A stretch of DNA of 64,000 bases from Hedera helix (GCA_947179155.2 OX359264.1:52817702-52881701); one strand, 5' to 3'; numbered from the stretch's first letter, positions 45,920-59,330 are shown. Notes: generated by a model not told the origin, from the letters alone. Program-made: numbers and translations.

Positions 45920-48349
45920 TAACTATTTTCACGTTGTCGGAAAAGATAAAATACTATTCTCTCTTTATCAAGACAATGTTATGGGTGAAAAATTTGGTGG
46001 TCATTTAAACTCTCATATCCACTATATATGTGTTAAGAGTAGATCATTTCCTACGTTATATATGTGTGTGTATTAATATTGTGTATTTGTCTATATATGT
46101 ATATATCATTTTTGTAAATTACATATCAGAGCTGATTAGCATTGATGAGTGAACTCTTATTCTTTGGTTGATAGAATATATTACTCCCTCCCTCTGTCCC
46201 AAATTAAATATTTAATTTTGACTTTTTAAAATTTATTGACTATTTTTAAAATTATTTTTTGTACTATTCTTTATAAGATACAGGTAAAAAAATTATAACT
46301 AACAAAATATATATATATTTTACTACTAACCCCAATTTTTATAATTTTTAAAATATGTTTATGTATTCTTAATTATTAATTCTAAAAATAGTCGATTTGA
46401 CATAAAAAAAAGAAAAGAAAAAGAAGAAGTCAATGTTAGAAAAATTTCTCCAACTAGAAAAATTTCTGATAAATTAAATAATAAATCATGCTAAACAAAT
46501 AATACAACACCACCAAATATATGTCTACTAAAGAAAATAATAGTACAAAAGTTAAAGCAAACACAAGAAAATAAATTTTATATAATTTTTTTTTAAACTA
46601 AGACGTAAAAATTATGGATCGAACTGAGAAAATTTTATTATAATCAATTGTAAGTATAAATAATTCTTCTAAATTTTAACACTAAAAACTTCAAATATTA
46701 CGAAATTGAGTGAATATAATAATATATTAATTTGAATAAAAATTTAAACTATCTCACCATTCGAAATTGTTCAAATTAATTAGGTTTTTTAAATAATTAA
46801 TTAATCCAAGTAAATGATGAACAATTCTTCACACAATACGGTATCTCTCCATTTTCCTGACCCACGGAAATAACCTAACTGTTGCTTTCGTGGGCATTCA
46901 TTCACCTTACTGCCAAGGACATCAATATATACCATAATGATTTAATCCGATTCCTAATTGGCCTCATGCCCTTTAATTGGACAAAACCATCTTCCTTTTC
47001 CAATTTGGCCCCACACGGATGCGAAGCTCAATTAACCAACTTGATTCCACAATTGGAACAATCTCATGTGGCACACGCATATTAAATTAAAATACTCTTA
47101 ATTTTAATTAGAATTATCTCACGAGTTTGGACCATAAACCCCCAATCGTTGAAACTAAATATATATAATTTAAAACGAAACGAGTATCAAATTGCTTGAA
47201 GACTACAATAAAAATAAGACAAAAGGATACTAATACTTATTTATTTTTGTACTAATTTAGACAGAATTTTAAACACTCTCACACTCTCTCTCTCTCTCTA
47301 CATGTCAAGACACGATTCTCTAATCTCATAATTAAAAAGCAATTGTTAAAAGAGAAATGATGTATTTTGTAACAAAATATGCTGCAATTTTTGTTGCGGT
47401 TAAACGTATTAATAGAATACTTATTCTTTTATGGGAGGACTTTATTATTATCTCTTGGGAGACTTTATTTTTTTTATTAAACCAAAAATGACAGAATTCA
47501 ATATTAATCATTAGATTAAAATTTTAGAAAATGTGATCTAGATGGACCAGATAGAATGACTACGAGTGACCTACAGGTAATAGATAGAAACGACTTGTTA
47601 TGAGTGATAAAAGCTTGTGTGATTTTTTTTTTTTTTAATAATAATGAGTAAATAGAATAAATATAAGTACATAATATTTATTTTAATTATTAAAAAATAA
47701 AATATGATATAATATAATATTTAATTTTATATTTCTAAACGTTATTCATCTGCTATAACAAAGTTATTAACGGTGGTCGAATACATGGCCAGAATACCAC
47801 CGTCAGTCACTTATCTCATTAAACAAAACGCGCCTATCCAACTCGCTTGTGTGGCTCATTTTTTGTCAGTCAATTTATTTATTTATTTTTGCTAAATTGT
47901 CAGTCAATTTATTAGGACCGAAGTAGGCCACTATTGGCCAATGTGAATTAAATTTAGCATAGGGTGGTGCCACGGTGGTCTAATATAATTGATTGTTGAT
48001 TACGTCCAGAAAAGTGGTGTACATACTTAATAGTTTAATTTTTATAGATTATTTTAATTTTTGTTAATATAATAATAAATATTATAAATTATTTAAAAAG
48101 TATTACTTATTATAATATTTATTTTTTATTAATTTTTAATAAATAATCTTATTTTAATTTTAAAATATCTTAAATTAATTTTTAAAAATAAACAATAATT
48201 TTATAATTTAAAAATCATAGAATATTTAATACCTTCATTGTGCGGCCTTGTCTTTCAACAAGAGTTCAAAATTTCAGACTGAAACTTGAGAATGACACTT
48301 CAAGTAAAGGAGCACTTGCTGCAATAAAAGTATTCTTCGTATCTTCTAT
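45920..48349. other. Intergenic, AT-rich
   Basis: No gene was recognised. About 46180-46290 (ACTCCCTCCCTCTGTCCCAA) looks like one end of a Stowaway-type MITE. A segment of normal complexity at 46840-47090 is open in one frame, but its translation is not recognised. Confidence 0.55.
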
Positions 48350-48630
48350 ATCTATAGGAAATTGATATTTTTATAGTGTTTTTTATTATTTTTATATATA
48401 AATTTTATTTTTTACTTATAACGGCGGTTTTAAAATTGTCGTTATAGACTTATGACGACACTTTTCACATATAAAGTGTCGTAATAAATCCATAGCTACG
48501 GTTTTAACATATAAAGTATAATCATAAATATATAGCGATTGTTTTAAAACCGTCGTTATACGTAAAAAAAATTGAACTCACATGTAAAAATAACAAAAAT
48601 CACTATAAAAATAACAGCTTCCTATCTATA
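48350..48630. mobile_element. MITE with AACGACGGTTTTAAAA subterminal motifs
   Basis: The left end (ATAGGAAATTGATATTTTTATAGTG) matches the reverse complement of the right (ATAGGAAGCTGTTATTTTTATAGTG). Inside each end lies TATAACGRCGGTTTTAAAA, also inverted. The core repeats CGTCGTTATA and GTCGTAATAA. The motif is CACTA-like (CACTATAAA near the ends), but target duplication and superfamily are not settled. Confidence 0.65.
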
Positions 48631-51600
48631 TTATTGGATTTAGAGGTTTTCCAAACCCCCACCACCACCAGCCGCCGCCCTACCCCCAACATTTTACATG
48701 CTGTATACATGTAAAATGTATACCTCTTCAGTGGCTGCTCTCAAAATAAGTTGTGAAATATTTTTTCATTTTAAATTATAATATTATTATTTATTTTTTA
48801 AAAGTCAATTTAAATATTTTTAAATTGATATATTCATTTAAAATTTTAAAATAATAAGTCTTATAATTAATATTACTTTTTACATAGTTTATAATATTCA
48901 TAATTGTATTGACATAAATTAAATAAATTCACCTCAATTTTGATTTTGAATATAAACAAATAAAATTGTTGTATACTAGCTAGCTACAAAAATACAAACA
49001 ATTATAATATTTGTTAATTGAAAATTTTAAATAATATCTTAATAATTTAAAATTTTAGGATTTTATTTTTTAATTTCAAAAATTCAAAATATATTTTTAA
49101 TTTTAAAACAAATGTAATAACAATCACATAGGATTCATAGAGATATTTATAATAAAGAAACTTTCTTCATCAAATATAAATTTTGCACATTGAAACGCAT
49201 TGTTTTCAAGAAAAGACTATAATTTCCCATTTAACCTCCTAAGCCCTAATTCAATTTACTGAATTAAATCATTTATGTTATTTTTTTGGTCAATCAATGA
49301 AAAGAGATTCATAACTATACTGTCTATAGTACCGTTGTTTGCCTTCTGTATTCTAATTTTGCCTTCTCCACCACCCCTTATTCTTTACAGTTATTTAGGT
49401 GACAGTCATTTTTTTACTGTCAGGGTTAATTTGGGATTTAGTAAGGATGCTATCACGCTGTTCTAAATGAATAATAATAATAATAACCGGAAAAAAAAAT
49501 GAATAATAATATAGCATTTGTTTCTTGTTTAGTAAGTTTTAATTCTTGAGTTTACTGTTTTTTTTTAAAACTTCGTGTTTTAGTACAAGTTTGTGCTTTT
49601 ATTAATATTTTATTTAAAAATTTTGTGTAATATTAAGGTGATTGAGGGGAGCATTAAATTTAACCTCAAGCTGACAAGAACTAGATTCTTACTTTTCTTT
49701 TTTTTGTTTATTTATCAAACAATTAAATTAATTAAAATATATTGAAACCGTAAACTATTATAAATGATAAAAAAAATTATAATACAAAAAATTGAAAAGA
49801 TAATTCTTTCAAACGAAATAACAGATAATTAAGAAAAGTGTCAATCATAACAACCAGTACATATAAACTCCTGAAAAATAGTTATATATATTCCAAAATT
49901 AATAACAAAATATGTAAATCTAAGCAATATAATTTTTTAATACGTGCAAAAGAAGAATTTACTGTCAAAATAACGCTATACCCAAATTTAAATATTTTAA
50001 TTATCTTTAATGATCTATGCACCGAAAAAATTCTCAAGGAAGAAAAAAATCTCTCAACTGGAGAAAGTAAAGTCTCTTAATATATGATAATGAAATTATC
50101 TCACAAAAAAAAAAAATCAATCATTTTATAAAAAAAATAAGTTTTATAAAAGAAAAAATAAACTCCACAAGAAATAGAGAGAAGAGAGAGAGAAATCATT
50201 AGGCTTACTCTGAACATTCTTTTTATGAAATAAGACCGATACAACTAAAGTTTCATTTGTCGACTCGATCTAAGTTTAAAATTAACTACAACTAGATTCA
50301 AACCCGCGCAATGCGGCGGAATTATTCATGTTGTTAATAATAAATTTATACATGCAATTAACAAATTAAAATATAATAAGAAGTTGGTAGATTATTGTGG
50401 AATTTTAAATTATGGTAGTATATGTTACATAGGCTTGGATAAAAGTTTTGTACGCAAATACATATCCAAGTATATAATTAATTTGATTACCAAACTTTAG
50501 GAGATGGCATAACAGTAGTGTGTGCGTGTGTGTGTGTATATATATATGTGTGTGTAGGTCCTCAAACCTAAAGGAATATCACATGTTACATGCGGAAACT
50601 AAAAACCATGAACATTAATAATTATGTTGGATCTTCATGTCAATATGTACAAACACCATGTCCAAAAACATAACAGTATAGAACCGTGTCATACATAACA
50701 CAATGTTATAATTAAAGAACGAATACATTGCCTCGTTAGTTTTTTATCCATTTTTGGCAATTGTATATGCACTCACAGTATTACCAGAATGGCAAAAAAC
50801 AACAACAACTAATAATGATGATAATAATGATTTATTGAATGCTAGTACTTAACAAATCATGTAAAGCTACATTCAAGATAATAGAATGCAATAGATCAAG
50901 AAGCCATAAATATAAAAACCGTGAGATATAATCCACAAAAAGAAGTCATAGCCCCTCCCATTAAATGCAATTTCACCATAATTTGAAGGTCTTCAAATAA
51001 CTCATTTGCACGTTCAACAGTATTTAGAATTGAATGGCGCAAAGTTGTGTTTTGGTAAGTAGAAAAAAAATCCATGAATGACCTGAAACAATGCAAGAAG
51101 CATGACAACAAAATTTTTAACCAGGCAAGAACTGCATACACCAAATTCATTGCCACATTACCATTGAACCAGAGGTACCAGGATTATCCAATTAAGCTGT
51201 TTCAAGCTAAGATTTTCAATCCAGTTATGTTTACTGAAAGTGTAATTTATCCACACATACAAAAATTAGCAATTAAAGGATCTTTTTAACAGTCGCTGCA
51301 ATCTTATAAATATTTGCAACAGGAATCTGGGCAATCGTAAGATATAAGAATTAAGACATACTTAATACTTCATTTCAACATTGCATAAACTATCAACCAA
51401 ATAAATAATTATCTTTCTACAATTCTTCTATAGGAAATAGTATTGCTCGGGCATAAAAAAAGGGTTACACTTAGCTAAAAATTGACGTGTTTGTCAGACT
51501 AAAATCTAACGGAGCATAAAGAAATTTAGCTCCTATATTAAATAAAAACGAAAAGAAATAGAGTAAAACACATACGAAATAGACTTAAATAGGATTTCAA

Positions 51601-51887
51601 ATACTGTCATTCAAAATGTAAAAGATAAACCTATTATATTTTATTTAAAAGTTTTTCAACGGTTATACATGAATATATATACATAGACAAACAAATGAAT
51701 ATACATAAACTCTACTTAGTACATGTATTAACAATATTTAGAGTTGATGGTTCAAAATTTGAAGGAGTAATAAAAACTAATCAATTTTGTAAGGGGTAGG
51801 GTTGAGAGTTTACTGGTTTATTTTTGTCTTTGCAATTGGAATTTGGCTCGATTGAGATGACTTTGTAAATGCAGATCATAGATTTAC
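48631..51887. other. Intergenic, AT-rich
   Basis: No gene was recognised. Contains (GT)n/(TA)n tracts near 50520-50555. Frames at 50896-51156 (minus) and 51074-51289 (plus) overlap and resemble nothing known. The 48750-48900 stretch has the AAAAGTCAATTTAAATATTT pattern also seen at 59020-59070. Confidence 0.55.
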
Positions 51888-51889
51888 CT

Positions 51890-53563
51890 AAAAAGATTCA
51901 AATAGATTATAGTAAAAATTTCACGAGATATCATCCATTACTTTAACCTGAACTTTGAATTTGTAATTAAAAGTTACATTTACCAAGTTAAATAGCAATA
52001 ACATAGTATGAAGATTAGGTAGATATAACTTATAACAAAATACTGTAACACAATACCTTGGTGTAACAGAGTTGACATAGTCACAACATTTATCACACCA
52101 ATATTTTTCGCTATCAGGTTTAACTTTTTTGCGGCATTTTTTGCAGGAATTTTAAAACCAATTGTATTTGGTTTCTATATATAGAATAGTAGCAAGTACC
52201 ACACATGTTGACTCCTGGAGTGTTAAATAGAAAATGAGCAAAAGAGTATAAGATAATGATACATTTATGTTGTGAAAGAAATAAGGTGTTTTAAAAACGG
52301 TTTTACCTCTGTTGCATCTCGTATCTCATCAATAGTTTTCCTATTACAAATTTGTAAGAATTCATCTGTAATAGATAATGTGCTATGGGTGGATAAATGA
52401 TTTATTGTAGTTTTTTTATTTGTTGCATCACAAAGGCTAATAGACAACAATGAGGGTGGATATTAACTTGCAGTAGTAATAAAAATTAATATGGGAACAA
52501 AAGAAGTATTGAATATACCTAGTTTTAAAAGTATCAACCTCTGAGATATCTGCATTTATAAGAAGTCGAGAACCGAACATTGAGTTTGACAAAGTTGGTG
52601 TACCTAGTTAATGGCAGTTGTTGTATAGTTAATAATCATAAGTATGGAAAGATATTTTTCATTAAAATAAAAGTGATAATACATTTCCAAAACTTGATCT
52701 TTGCAAATTGTAAAACAATTATAATGTTATTTTGGTTTTCTGTTTCAATAAAGGAACAAATCTGGTTTGCATTGTCATCCCACAAGGTGCAGCTTAATAC
52801 ATTATGACTGTATGAAAAGAACAATGTAAGATTAATTTACATGATTATAGTTATTAATAAAAGTAGTATTAACATAGTTTAAAAAGTTACATGTTATCAG
52901 TTAATTCAATATTAACTCTCTTGCTCTGTTTACCATTATTTGTGCTGACTTCTACAGTCCCTATCGCAGTTAGTTGTCTAATAACATCTGAGCAAAATAG
53001 TAGAAATATGTATGTAAAAAAAGACTCAGTATGTAAAAAAGTGAAGGGTTAATTATTATTAAACATACTTACTAAGTAGGAATCATCAACCGGCGCTGAT
53101 AGTATTTGATTGTATGGAGGAGTGAATTGAAATCCATATATATGAATGTGAGCCTCATCTAACTCTTGTAGTGAGGTGGAATACAGGAAATTAATCTTGT
53201 ATGGATGTTTGATAGCTCTAAAAGAACCACTATTTTGATTGACAACGAAATTGGTGATAATAAAAACTTTATGTTCCTTGACAATTGATTGAAATTTAGT
53301 AAAAAGTGACATTTTGAGACTCGCTTGTATTTTGCCATCCTATAAAAGTATAATATGCATATGGTTAGATGTTATAATTTAAGATGTTGTAATTTTTAGT
53401 TTTATATGTATACCTTTTCATCAAACAACACCATCTCGATGCTGTTTATGTAGTCTGCTTTGTTGAAGTTTGGCATATTCCAGAGCCTAATTATTCTAAC
53501 TTTAATCTTCCACATCTCTTTTATATGGCTGATGTCATCAACAATATCGTATCTAGTCGACAT
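51890..53563 (-). pseudogene. RPA1-like (replication protein A 70 kDa-type) gene, disabled
   Basis: RPA1 is the large subunit of the single-stranded-DNA-binding complex. Minus-strand exons, consistent in phase: 53563-53414 (MSTRYDIVDD, MVLFDEK), 53339-53069 (KVFIITNFVV, HPYKINF: DUF223/OB fold), 52987-52891 (GTVEVSTNNGKQ), 52807-52683 (LSCTLWDDNANQI, QFAKIKFWK), 52603-52520 (SNSMFGSRL then INADISEVDTFKTR), 52436-52307 (KTIDEIRDATE), 52214-52057 (zinc finger SCKKCRKK, YWCDKC, TPR), and about 51965-51890 (YKFKVQVKVMDD). Disabling changes: a one-base shift around 52560 in exon 5, TAA at 52154-52152 just before the zinc finger, and TGA at 51923-51921. Such RPA1-like genes are numerous in plants and are also carried by Helitrons. 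Helitron termini were not found here. Splicing is inferred. Confidence 0.85.
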
Positions 53564-54012
53564 CTACATAATTGGATAGGCAAAGTATAAGATTACTGTT
53601 TAGCTGAAAAGAATAAGAAAGATATAATTGTTTGTAGCGTGAGTTGTTGTAGAGTAATTGGTATGTATTTATAGGGGGAAATTAGATTAAAAACGGAGAG
53701 AAATGATAATAGGAGAGTAATGATAATATCCTAAAATCAGTGATTTTAAGAGATAATAATTAAATTAGTAAGGATAATATCAGAACAGTTGATATTATCT
53801 GAACAATTTAGATTTAACGTGTGATTTAGATAAATGGTATAATATTATGTTGTAATATAATTAATGTTGTTGTATAAGTGTAAATAAATTGTATAATATT
53901 ACGTTATAATATAATTAAATTAGTAATGATAATATTTTTGCAGTTGAGATTAACAAATCACTTAAGATTATCAGAACAATTTAGATATGAACTAATTTTG
54001 TTTTGAGGATAT
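53564..54012. other. Upstream flank of the RPA1-like pseudogene
   Basis: AT-rich, with short repeats of AGATAATAATTAAATTAGTA. No promoter motif can be supported. Confidence 0.4.
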
Positions 54013-54882
54013 AATAATTATGTTTGTACGTAATTAAATTTACATTTGTAGTGATCTTGTGGATTATACCATACATTATAAAAACAATTTTGTTATTATT
54101 TGTGTGTGGTATAATATTATAAATGGTATATAATGGTTAGTCATGGTTAGTAAATTGTATTTTTTTACTTATTTAAGATATAATGTGTAGTATAATATTA
54201 TAAATAGCATAATATTATAAAATACGAAAAGCAGGAGTAATAGTGCAGTTCAATTTTGTTATTACTTTTTTAATAATAATATGTATGATATAATGTATGG
54301 TATGATATTATAAATGGTATATCATATTTTAAAATTCCAAAAGTCGAATTTAATGGGTAGTCATGATTAGTAATCTGGGAAGTAAGTTATATTTATGGTA
54401 TAATTATATAATGTATAATATTAGAAAATTACAAAAAGTAGAGTAAATAATTATGTTTGAACATAATTAAATTTAGATTTGTAATGATATTGTGGATTAT
54501 ACCATACATTATAAAATCAATTTTGTTATTATTTGTGTGTGGTATAATATTATAAATGGTATATAATGGTTAGTCACGATTAGTAAATTGTATTTTTTTT
54601 ATTTGTTTAAGGTATAATGTGTGGTATAATATTATAAATAGTATAATATTATAAAATACGAAAAGCACGAGTAATGGTTCAACTCAATTTTGTTATTATT
54701 TATTTAATAATAATATGTATGATATAATGTATGGTATGATATTATAAATGGTATATAATATTTTAAAATTCCAAAAATCGGATTTAATTGATAGTCATGG
54801 TTAGTAATCTGGAAAGTAAGTTATATGTATAGTAAAATTATATAAAATGTATAATATTAGAAAATTACAAAAAGTGGAGTAA
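54013..54882. repeat. 433-bp tandem duplication
   Basis: AATAATTATGTTTGTACGTA at 54013 and AATAATTATGTTTGAACATA at 54446 begin two diverged copies of one 433-bp unit. Both end ATTACAAAAAGTRGAGTAAA. Inside each unit, GGTATAATATTATAAATGGT-type motifs recur several times. Confidence 0.92.
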
Positions 54883-55125
54883 ATTCTCAAAACTGGAGTA
54901 AGGATTCAAGACATTAAATGTGTACGACAGGTGTTTCAAGTTGGGGATGCCATTTGTCAAGCAATGGTGTTATGTACTGCAATTTAATATATATAATAGA
55001 TTTGGAACCCATAGTTTTTTGTTTTTTAAAAAAAAAAATGGAAATTGGACTCTTTTTTAATTTCTTGAATATATTTATGGAAATTGGACTTTAAAACAAA
55101 TATAAATAGCTTTTATCAATTCTAG

Positions 55126-55183
55126 TACAAATAGCATGTTCTGGGTACCAGAATCCGACAAATATGTGGTGAATTTCATCGCG

Positions 55184-55221
<38 letters not shown>

Positions 55222-55490
55222 CCAATTATGGTTGCTTTTTCTTCATTAGTCATTTTCTTTATTTGTTGGATTGTAATAAATATAGTCCGTACAAACGCTT
55301 CTCTCTCTTCCTGCTTCCTTGCTTTGACTAGGGCATGCATGAAAGTTGTCTGTCTGCTGGCAAATATAAATGATAAACCACTATTTAGTGCTTCGTCAAT
55401 TCAAATACCAAACCCTCCTTCATAGCCATTAGATCGGATGTATTGAATAGTAATTTATTTCATACAACCACATGAACAAAATAAGTTTTT
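55126..55490. repeat. Dispersed duplicate block, copy 1
   Basis: Matches 56630-56990 in the same orientation (ATAGCATGTTCTGGGTA; GCATGCAT near 55336; AACCACTATTTAGTG; ATGAACAAAATAA), except for a 52-bp inner segment (55219-55270) that is reversed relative to the other copy. A (TA)n run at about 55187-55218 adjoins the inverted segment. Confidence 0.88.
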
Positions 55491-55499
55491 TTATAAAAA

Positions 55500-55505
55500 A
55501 ATTAT

Positions 55506-55560
<55 letters not shown>
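55500..55560. repeat. (CA)n(TA)n microsatellite
   Basis: A CACACA run followed by a long TATATA run. Confidence 0.9.
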
Positions 55561-55599
55561 AATGATTCATAATTAATATTTACTATATAAATTATTCTA

Positions 55600-56470
55600 A
55601 CAAACGCATCTAAGACCGTTGATCTGATTATCCAAATGTCGTAATTAATAGCAAAATACTTTTAGTCACTACCTAAGATAATGGTTGGAAAAAAAATTCC
55701 AACCCTTACCTAAGATAGCGGCTTGAGTTTTTATCTCATTTAGCCGTTACCTAATATAGTGGCTTGAGGTTTTTGTCTCATTTTGGCCTGACTGTTATCT
55801 TATTAGCGGTTAAGGCGAAACTAAAGAGTTAATTATTTCGTTTACATATATCAAATATTATAAATTATCAAAAAATAAATTATAATTTTTAAAGGATAAT
55901 TTTTTGTTACAGCCAAATCAAATCAAATCCAACAAAATTCATGTGTTCCTTTGAAATCAAATCCTCAAAGACTGTATGTGTTCCTTTGAAAATCAAATCC
56001 TCGAAGACTGTTACCATATTTCCGGCCAGGATAACATAATAATTAATTGATTATAATTCTTAAAAATAAGTTAACAGTCTTCTCCAAATTATTTTTGATA
56101 TAAATATGTTTTAAATAAATTCAAACTCTTATCCTCTCAGTTACACATATTTTATATATCCTCTTAATCTTTATCTATAAAGATTTTATTTTTTTTAAAA
56201 CAACTCAAATTATATATTTTTGATGAATTCTTTTATATATTTTTGAGGATTTGATTTTCAAAGGAACACAAAATTTTGATAAATTATAATTTAATTTTTA
56301 TAATTTATAATATTTGATATATGTGAATTAAATAATTAACTCTTTGGTTTGGCCTCTATCTTAGGTGTTTTTTTTTAACTGCTTTCCTAGGTAACAGCTG
56401 AGAGTAGCTGAGAGTATTTTGTTATTAATTTGGATCTTTGAATAATCATATTAATGGTCTTAGATGTATT
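55600..56470. mobile_element. Fold-back element with long inverted arms
   Basis: The left arm (about 55600-55910: CATCTAAGACCRTTRATCTG, AATTAATAGCAAAATACT, GAGTTAATTATTTCGTTTAC, ATATATCAAATATTATAAAT) matches the reverse complement of the right arm (about 56235-56470). The arms exceed 200 bp and flank a short centre. CCTTTGAAATCAAATCCTC occurs twice near the centre (55950-56010). It is non-coding. Target duplication is not resolved. Confidence 0.75.
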
Positions 56471-56473
56471 TAG

Positions 56474-56737
56474 AGAATAAAGAGAAAAGAAAGCAAGTAC
56501 AAATTGCTTGTTCTGGGTATCAGAATATATCCGACAAGTAAATTATGGGGTGAATTTCATCTCAAACTATACATATACAGATCTCATACAACTAGTACTA
56601 TCCAAAGAATAAAGAGAAAAGAAAGCAACTACAAATAGCTTGTTCTGGGTATCAGAATATATCCGACAAGTAAATTATGTGGTGAATTTCATCTCAAACG
56701 ATATATATACATATATCATACAACTAGTTCTATCCAA
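56474..56737. repeat. 132-bp tandem duplication
   Basis: AGAATAAAGAGAAAAGAAAG starts at 56474 and again at 56606. The units run through TTGTTCTGGGTATCAGAATA and end with the AACTAGT-CTATCCAA stretch. The second unit merges into the dispersed duplicate block. Confidence 0.9.
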
Positions 56738-56990
56738 CAAATAAAGAAAATGACTAATGAAGAAAAAACAACCAAAATTGGTAATAAATATAGTCCGTAC
56801 ACACGACTCTTTCTGCTTCCTTGCTTGACTAGGGCATGCATCAATGCTCTGTCTGCCTGCTGGCACATATAAATTATAAACCACTATTTAGTGTTTTATC
56901 AATTCAAATACCAAAACCCTCCTTCATACCCCCATCAGGTGTATTGAATACTAATTTATTTCATGCAACCCATTGAACAAAATAATTTTT
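56630..56990. repeat. Dispersed duplicate block, copy 2
   Basis: Partner of 55126-55490. The segment 56733-56784 is the reverse complement of 55219-55270, while the flanks are collinear. Confidence 0.88.
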
Positions 56991-57444
56991 TTTAATTTTA
57001 TATATATATATATATATATATGATCTTTTAATTTTATGTGTGCAAGGACGAAGTCGGAATTTTTTTCCCGGGAAGGCCCCATCATAATGTAACATGCTTA
57101 AGTACAAAATGATTTTATTAATTAATAACTTAAAATTAAATATATCAAATACTGACATTTTTTATTTTCTTTCGATATGCTATTAATTTTTACTAAAAAC
57201 TTGGAGACCTAATTTTTCTTTTTAAATATTAAATGGTCAAATTTTTTTAGAAAAAAAAAAAATCTAGGCTAGCCTGGACCACCCCTGATCCCTTAATGCC
57301 TTCATGCCTGTATGTTGTACGTGTAGATGTTATTTCGATGTTGGTTAACAAACTGTACAATACATAATTGTACAATTTGCATAAATAGTTGCACATCTTC
57401 ATGTAAATTTAGAGTTAAAAATATCATCATTTTTATATCCTAAT

Positions 57445-57481
<37 letters not shown>

Positions 57482-58992
57482 TGTGATGATGATGGCATAT
57501 TTTTTTTTCATTCTTCTTGATGTGACGACGTGATAATTGTAAATTGAGTGGACAACTATCCATTGCACAATTTAACTACCACCATGAAGCTAACTTACGC
57601 CGGGTTTGGTTTTGGTTAATTTCATCAAAATGAAAAGGACAATTCGTGTAGGTCTTTTGCCCTTCAGAATTATGAATGTCATTAATAGTTGGACCTCATG
57701 CATGTTCATTCCGAATTTGTAGGTGCATGCGCGCCCTGTCTGTCACTAGGATTAAAAGGAGTAAATATTCCATACCATATGATGGTAATGCAACTATATA
57801 TGCATATATGATGTATTTATCTATTTTAATATGTAACCTATTTCTCTCTCATCATGTGATCAGATAATTAAATACACCTCTTACATAAAATTGAGTATTT
57901 TCTTCCGTTAAAAAAATAAAAATTGGATGAGGTTTGAGTCAATTATATGTAGAGTATAAAGTACCAAGGCCATGTGCTACTAATCTTCTTCCATTTTAAC
58001 ACCTACAAGTTTGCTTTTGTTATAATTTTATTTTTCTTAATTTTTTTATTCTATTTCCAAATTTAATAAAATCCCTATTATACTCTTACGATAATTGTAC
58101 ACGCAACGTCTCTACCAATATGACTAATGTATAATTAATGCCTTTGTATTTCAAAATTATTAAATAATGATTTAAGAAAATATTTCTAAATATTTTCACA
58201 ATATTTAATAAAAATGTAATCGTGATGACTTAATCGTATTTAGTCTCTATCTATAAGACTTAATTACCGAAAAAACGAATTAATGAACTCTTGTCAAGAT
58301 ATCAAAAAAAAACAAACAAACTATTTTTTAACATCAATAATATTAAACTTTTAAACAATTGTCAAAACTACCCAAATTTTGACTAAAGTCCAACCATAGT
58401 TAACTAAAGGGTTATGTGATGTGGCGTCAAACGTGACATTTAATGTATTGACATGATATATGATGTGGTATTGTGTTAAAAGATTTACTAAGTAAAAAAA
58501 AATTCATAATTTCATTTTTTATATATATAAAATGAACTAAATTAATTTTTGATTACCTATATTTAATTCACAAAAAGTGTCTCATTTAATTTTTATCAAA
58601 GTCAATTTATAAGATCTTAAAGTTCAAAATTAATATTAACTTTAATTAATGAAATAATTAATTTGTAAACTAATCAATTACAAAGTATTACACTTCGTCT
58701 TCAAAACTTAAAAAGAAACTTAATTACAAAGTAACAAAATTCTTAGGAAAAAAAAATGTTGCGGCAAATATTTCTTGTTTTCTAATAATGCCCAAGAAAT
58801 TAAACAACCTCCATGTCTCCCTTTGTTCTTTCCCTTTCTTTCTTGCCTGTATCCGTTGAAAGTTTGGCAAAATGAAAAAAATCCTTTTCCCCATAACAAA
58901 AAACTTTAAGTTTATCGTCGTAATTTTATTACTATATATACTATACTACTACTAATGTAACAGTTTATATTTTTAGTGGTATGCATGAAATA
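56991..58992. other. Intergenic, AT-rich
   Basis: Contains (TA)n tracts at about 57000-57021 and 57449-57478. The short frame 57676-57867 is not recognised. No gene was recognised. Confidence 0.6.
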
Positions 58993-59330
58993 AAATACTC
59001 TCTCTGTTCTAAATTATAAAATAAATATTAACTTTTTAAAAGTCAATTAAAAATATTTTCAAATTTAAAATTGACATAATATATTTAAGTCTTGAAAACA
59101 GTAATTCTTATAAATAAGTATTTTTTTTAGTTAGTTTATGATATATTTAATTATATTAATATAAAGTACATAAATTCATGTCAATTTTGATTTTAAAAAT
59201 ATTTAAAATTTACTTTTAAAACGTCGATATTGATCTTATAATTTAAAATAGATATAGTATATCAAAAAATATTCACAAATTTATAAATAAAACTATTTTT
59301 GTTGTGAAACGGATGTAATGCAATACTACT
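58993..59330. mobile_element. Stowaway-like MITE, degraded
   Basis: The left end (TACTCTCTCTGTTCTAAATT) and right end (GTGAAACGGATGTAATGCAA) resemble Stowaway ends (CTCCCTCTGTYCC). The arms AAAGTCAATTAAAAATATTT and AAATATTTAAAATTTACTTT are roughly inverted. A TA target duplication cannot be confirmed. Confidence 0.5.

Noticed and set aside
50896..51289. Overlapping open frames on both strands just beyond the RPA1-like pseudogene
   Set aside because: Neither translation resembles RPA or any other family, and no splice context was found.
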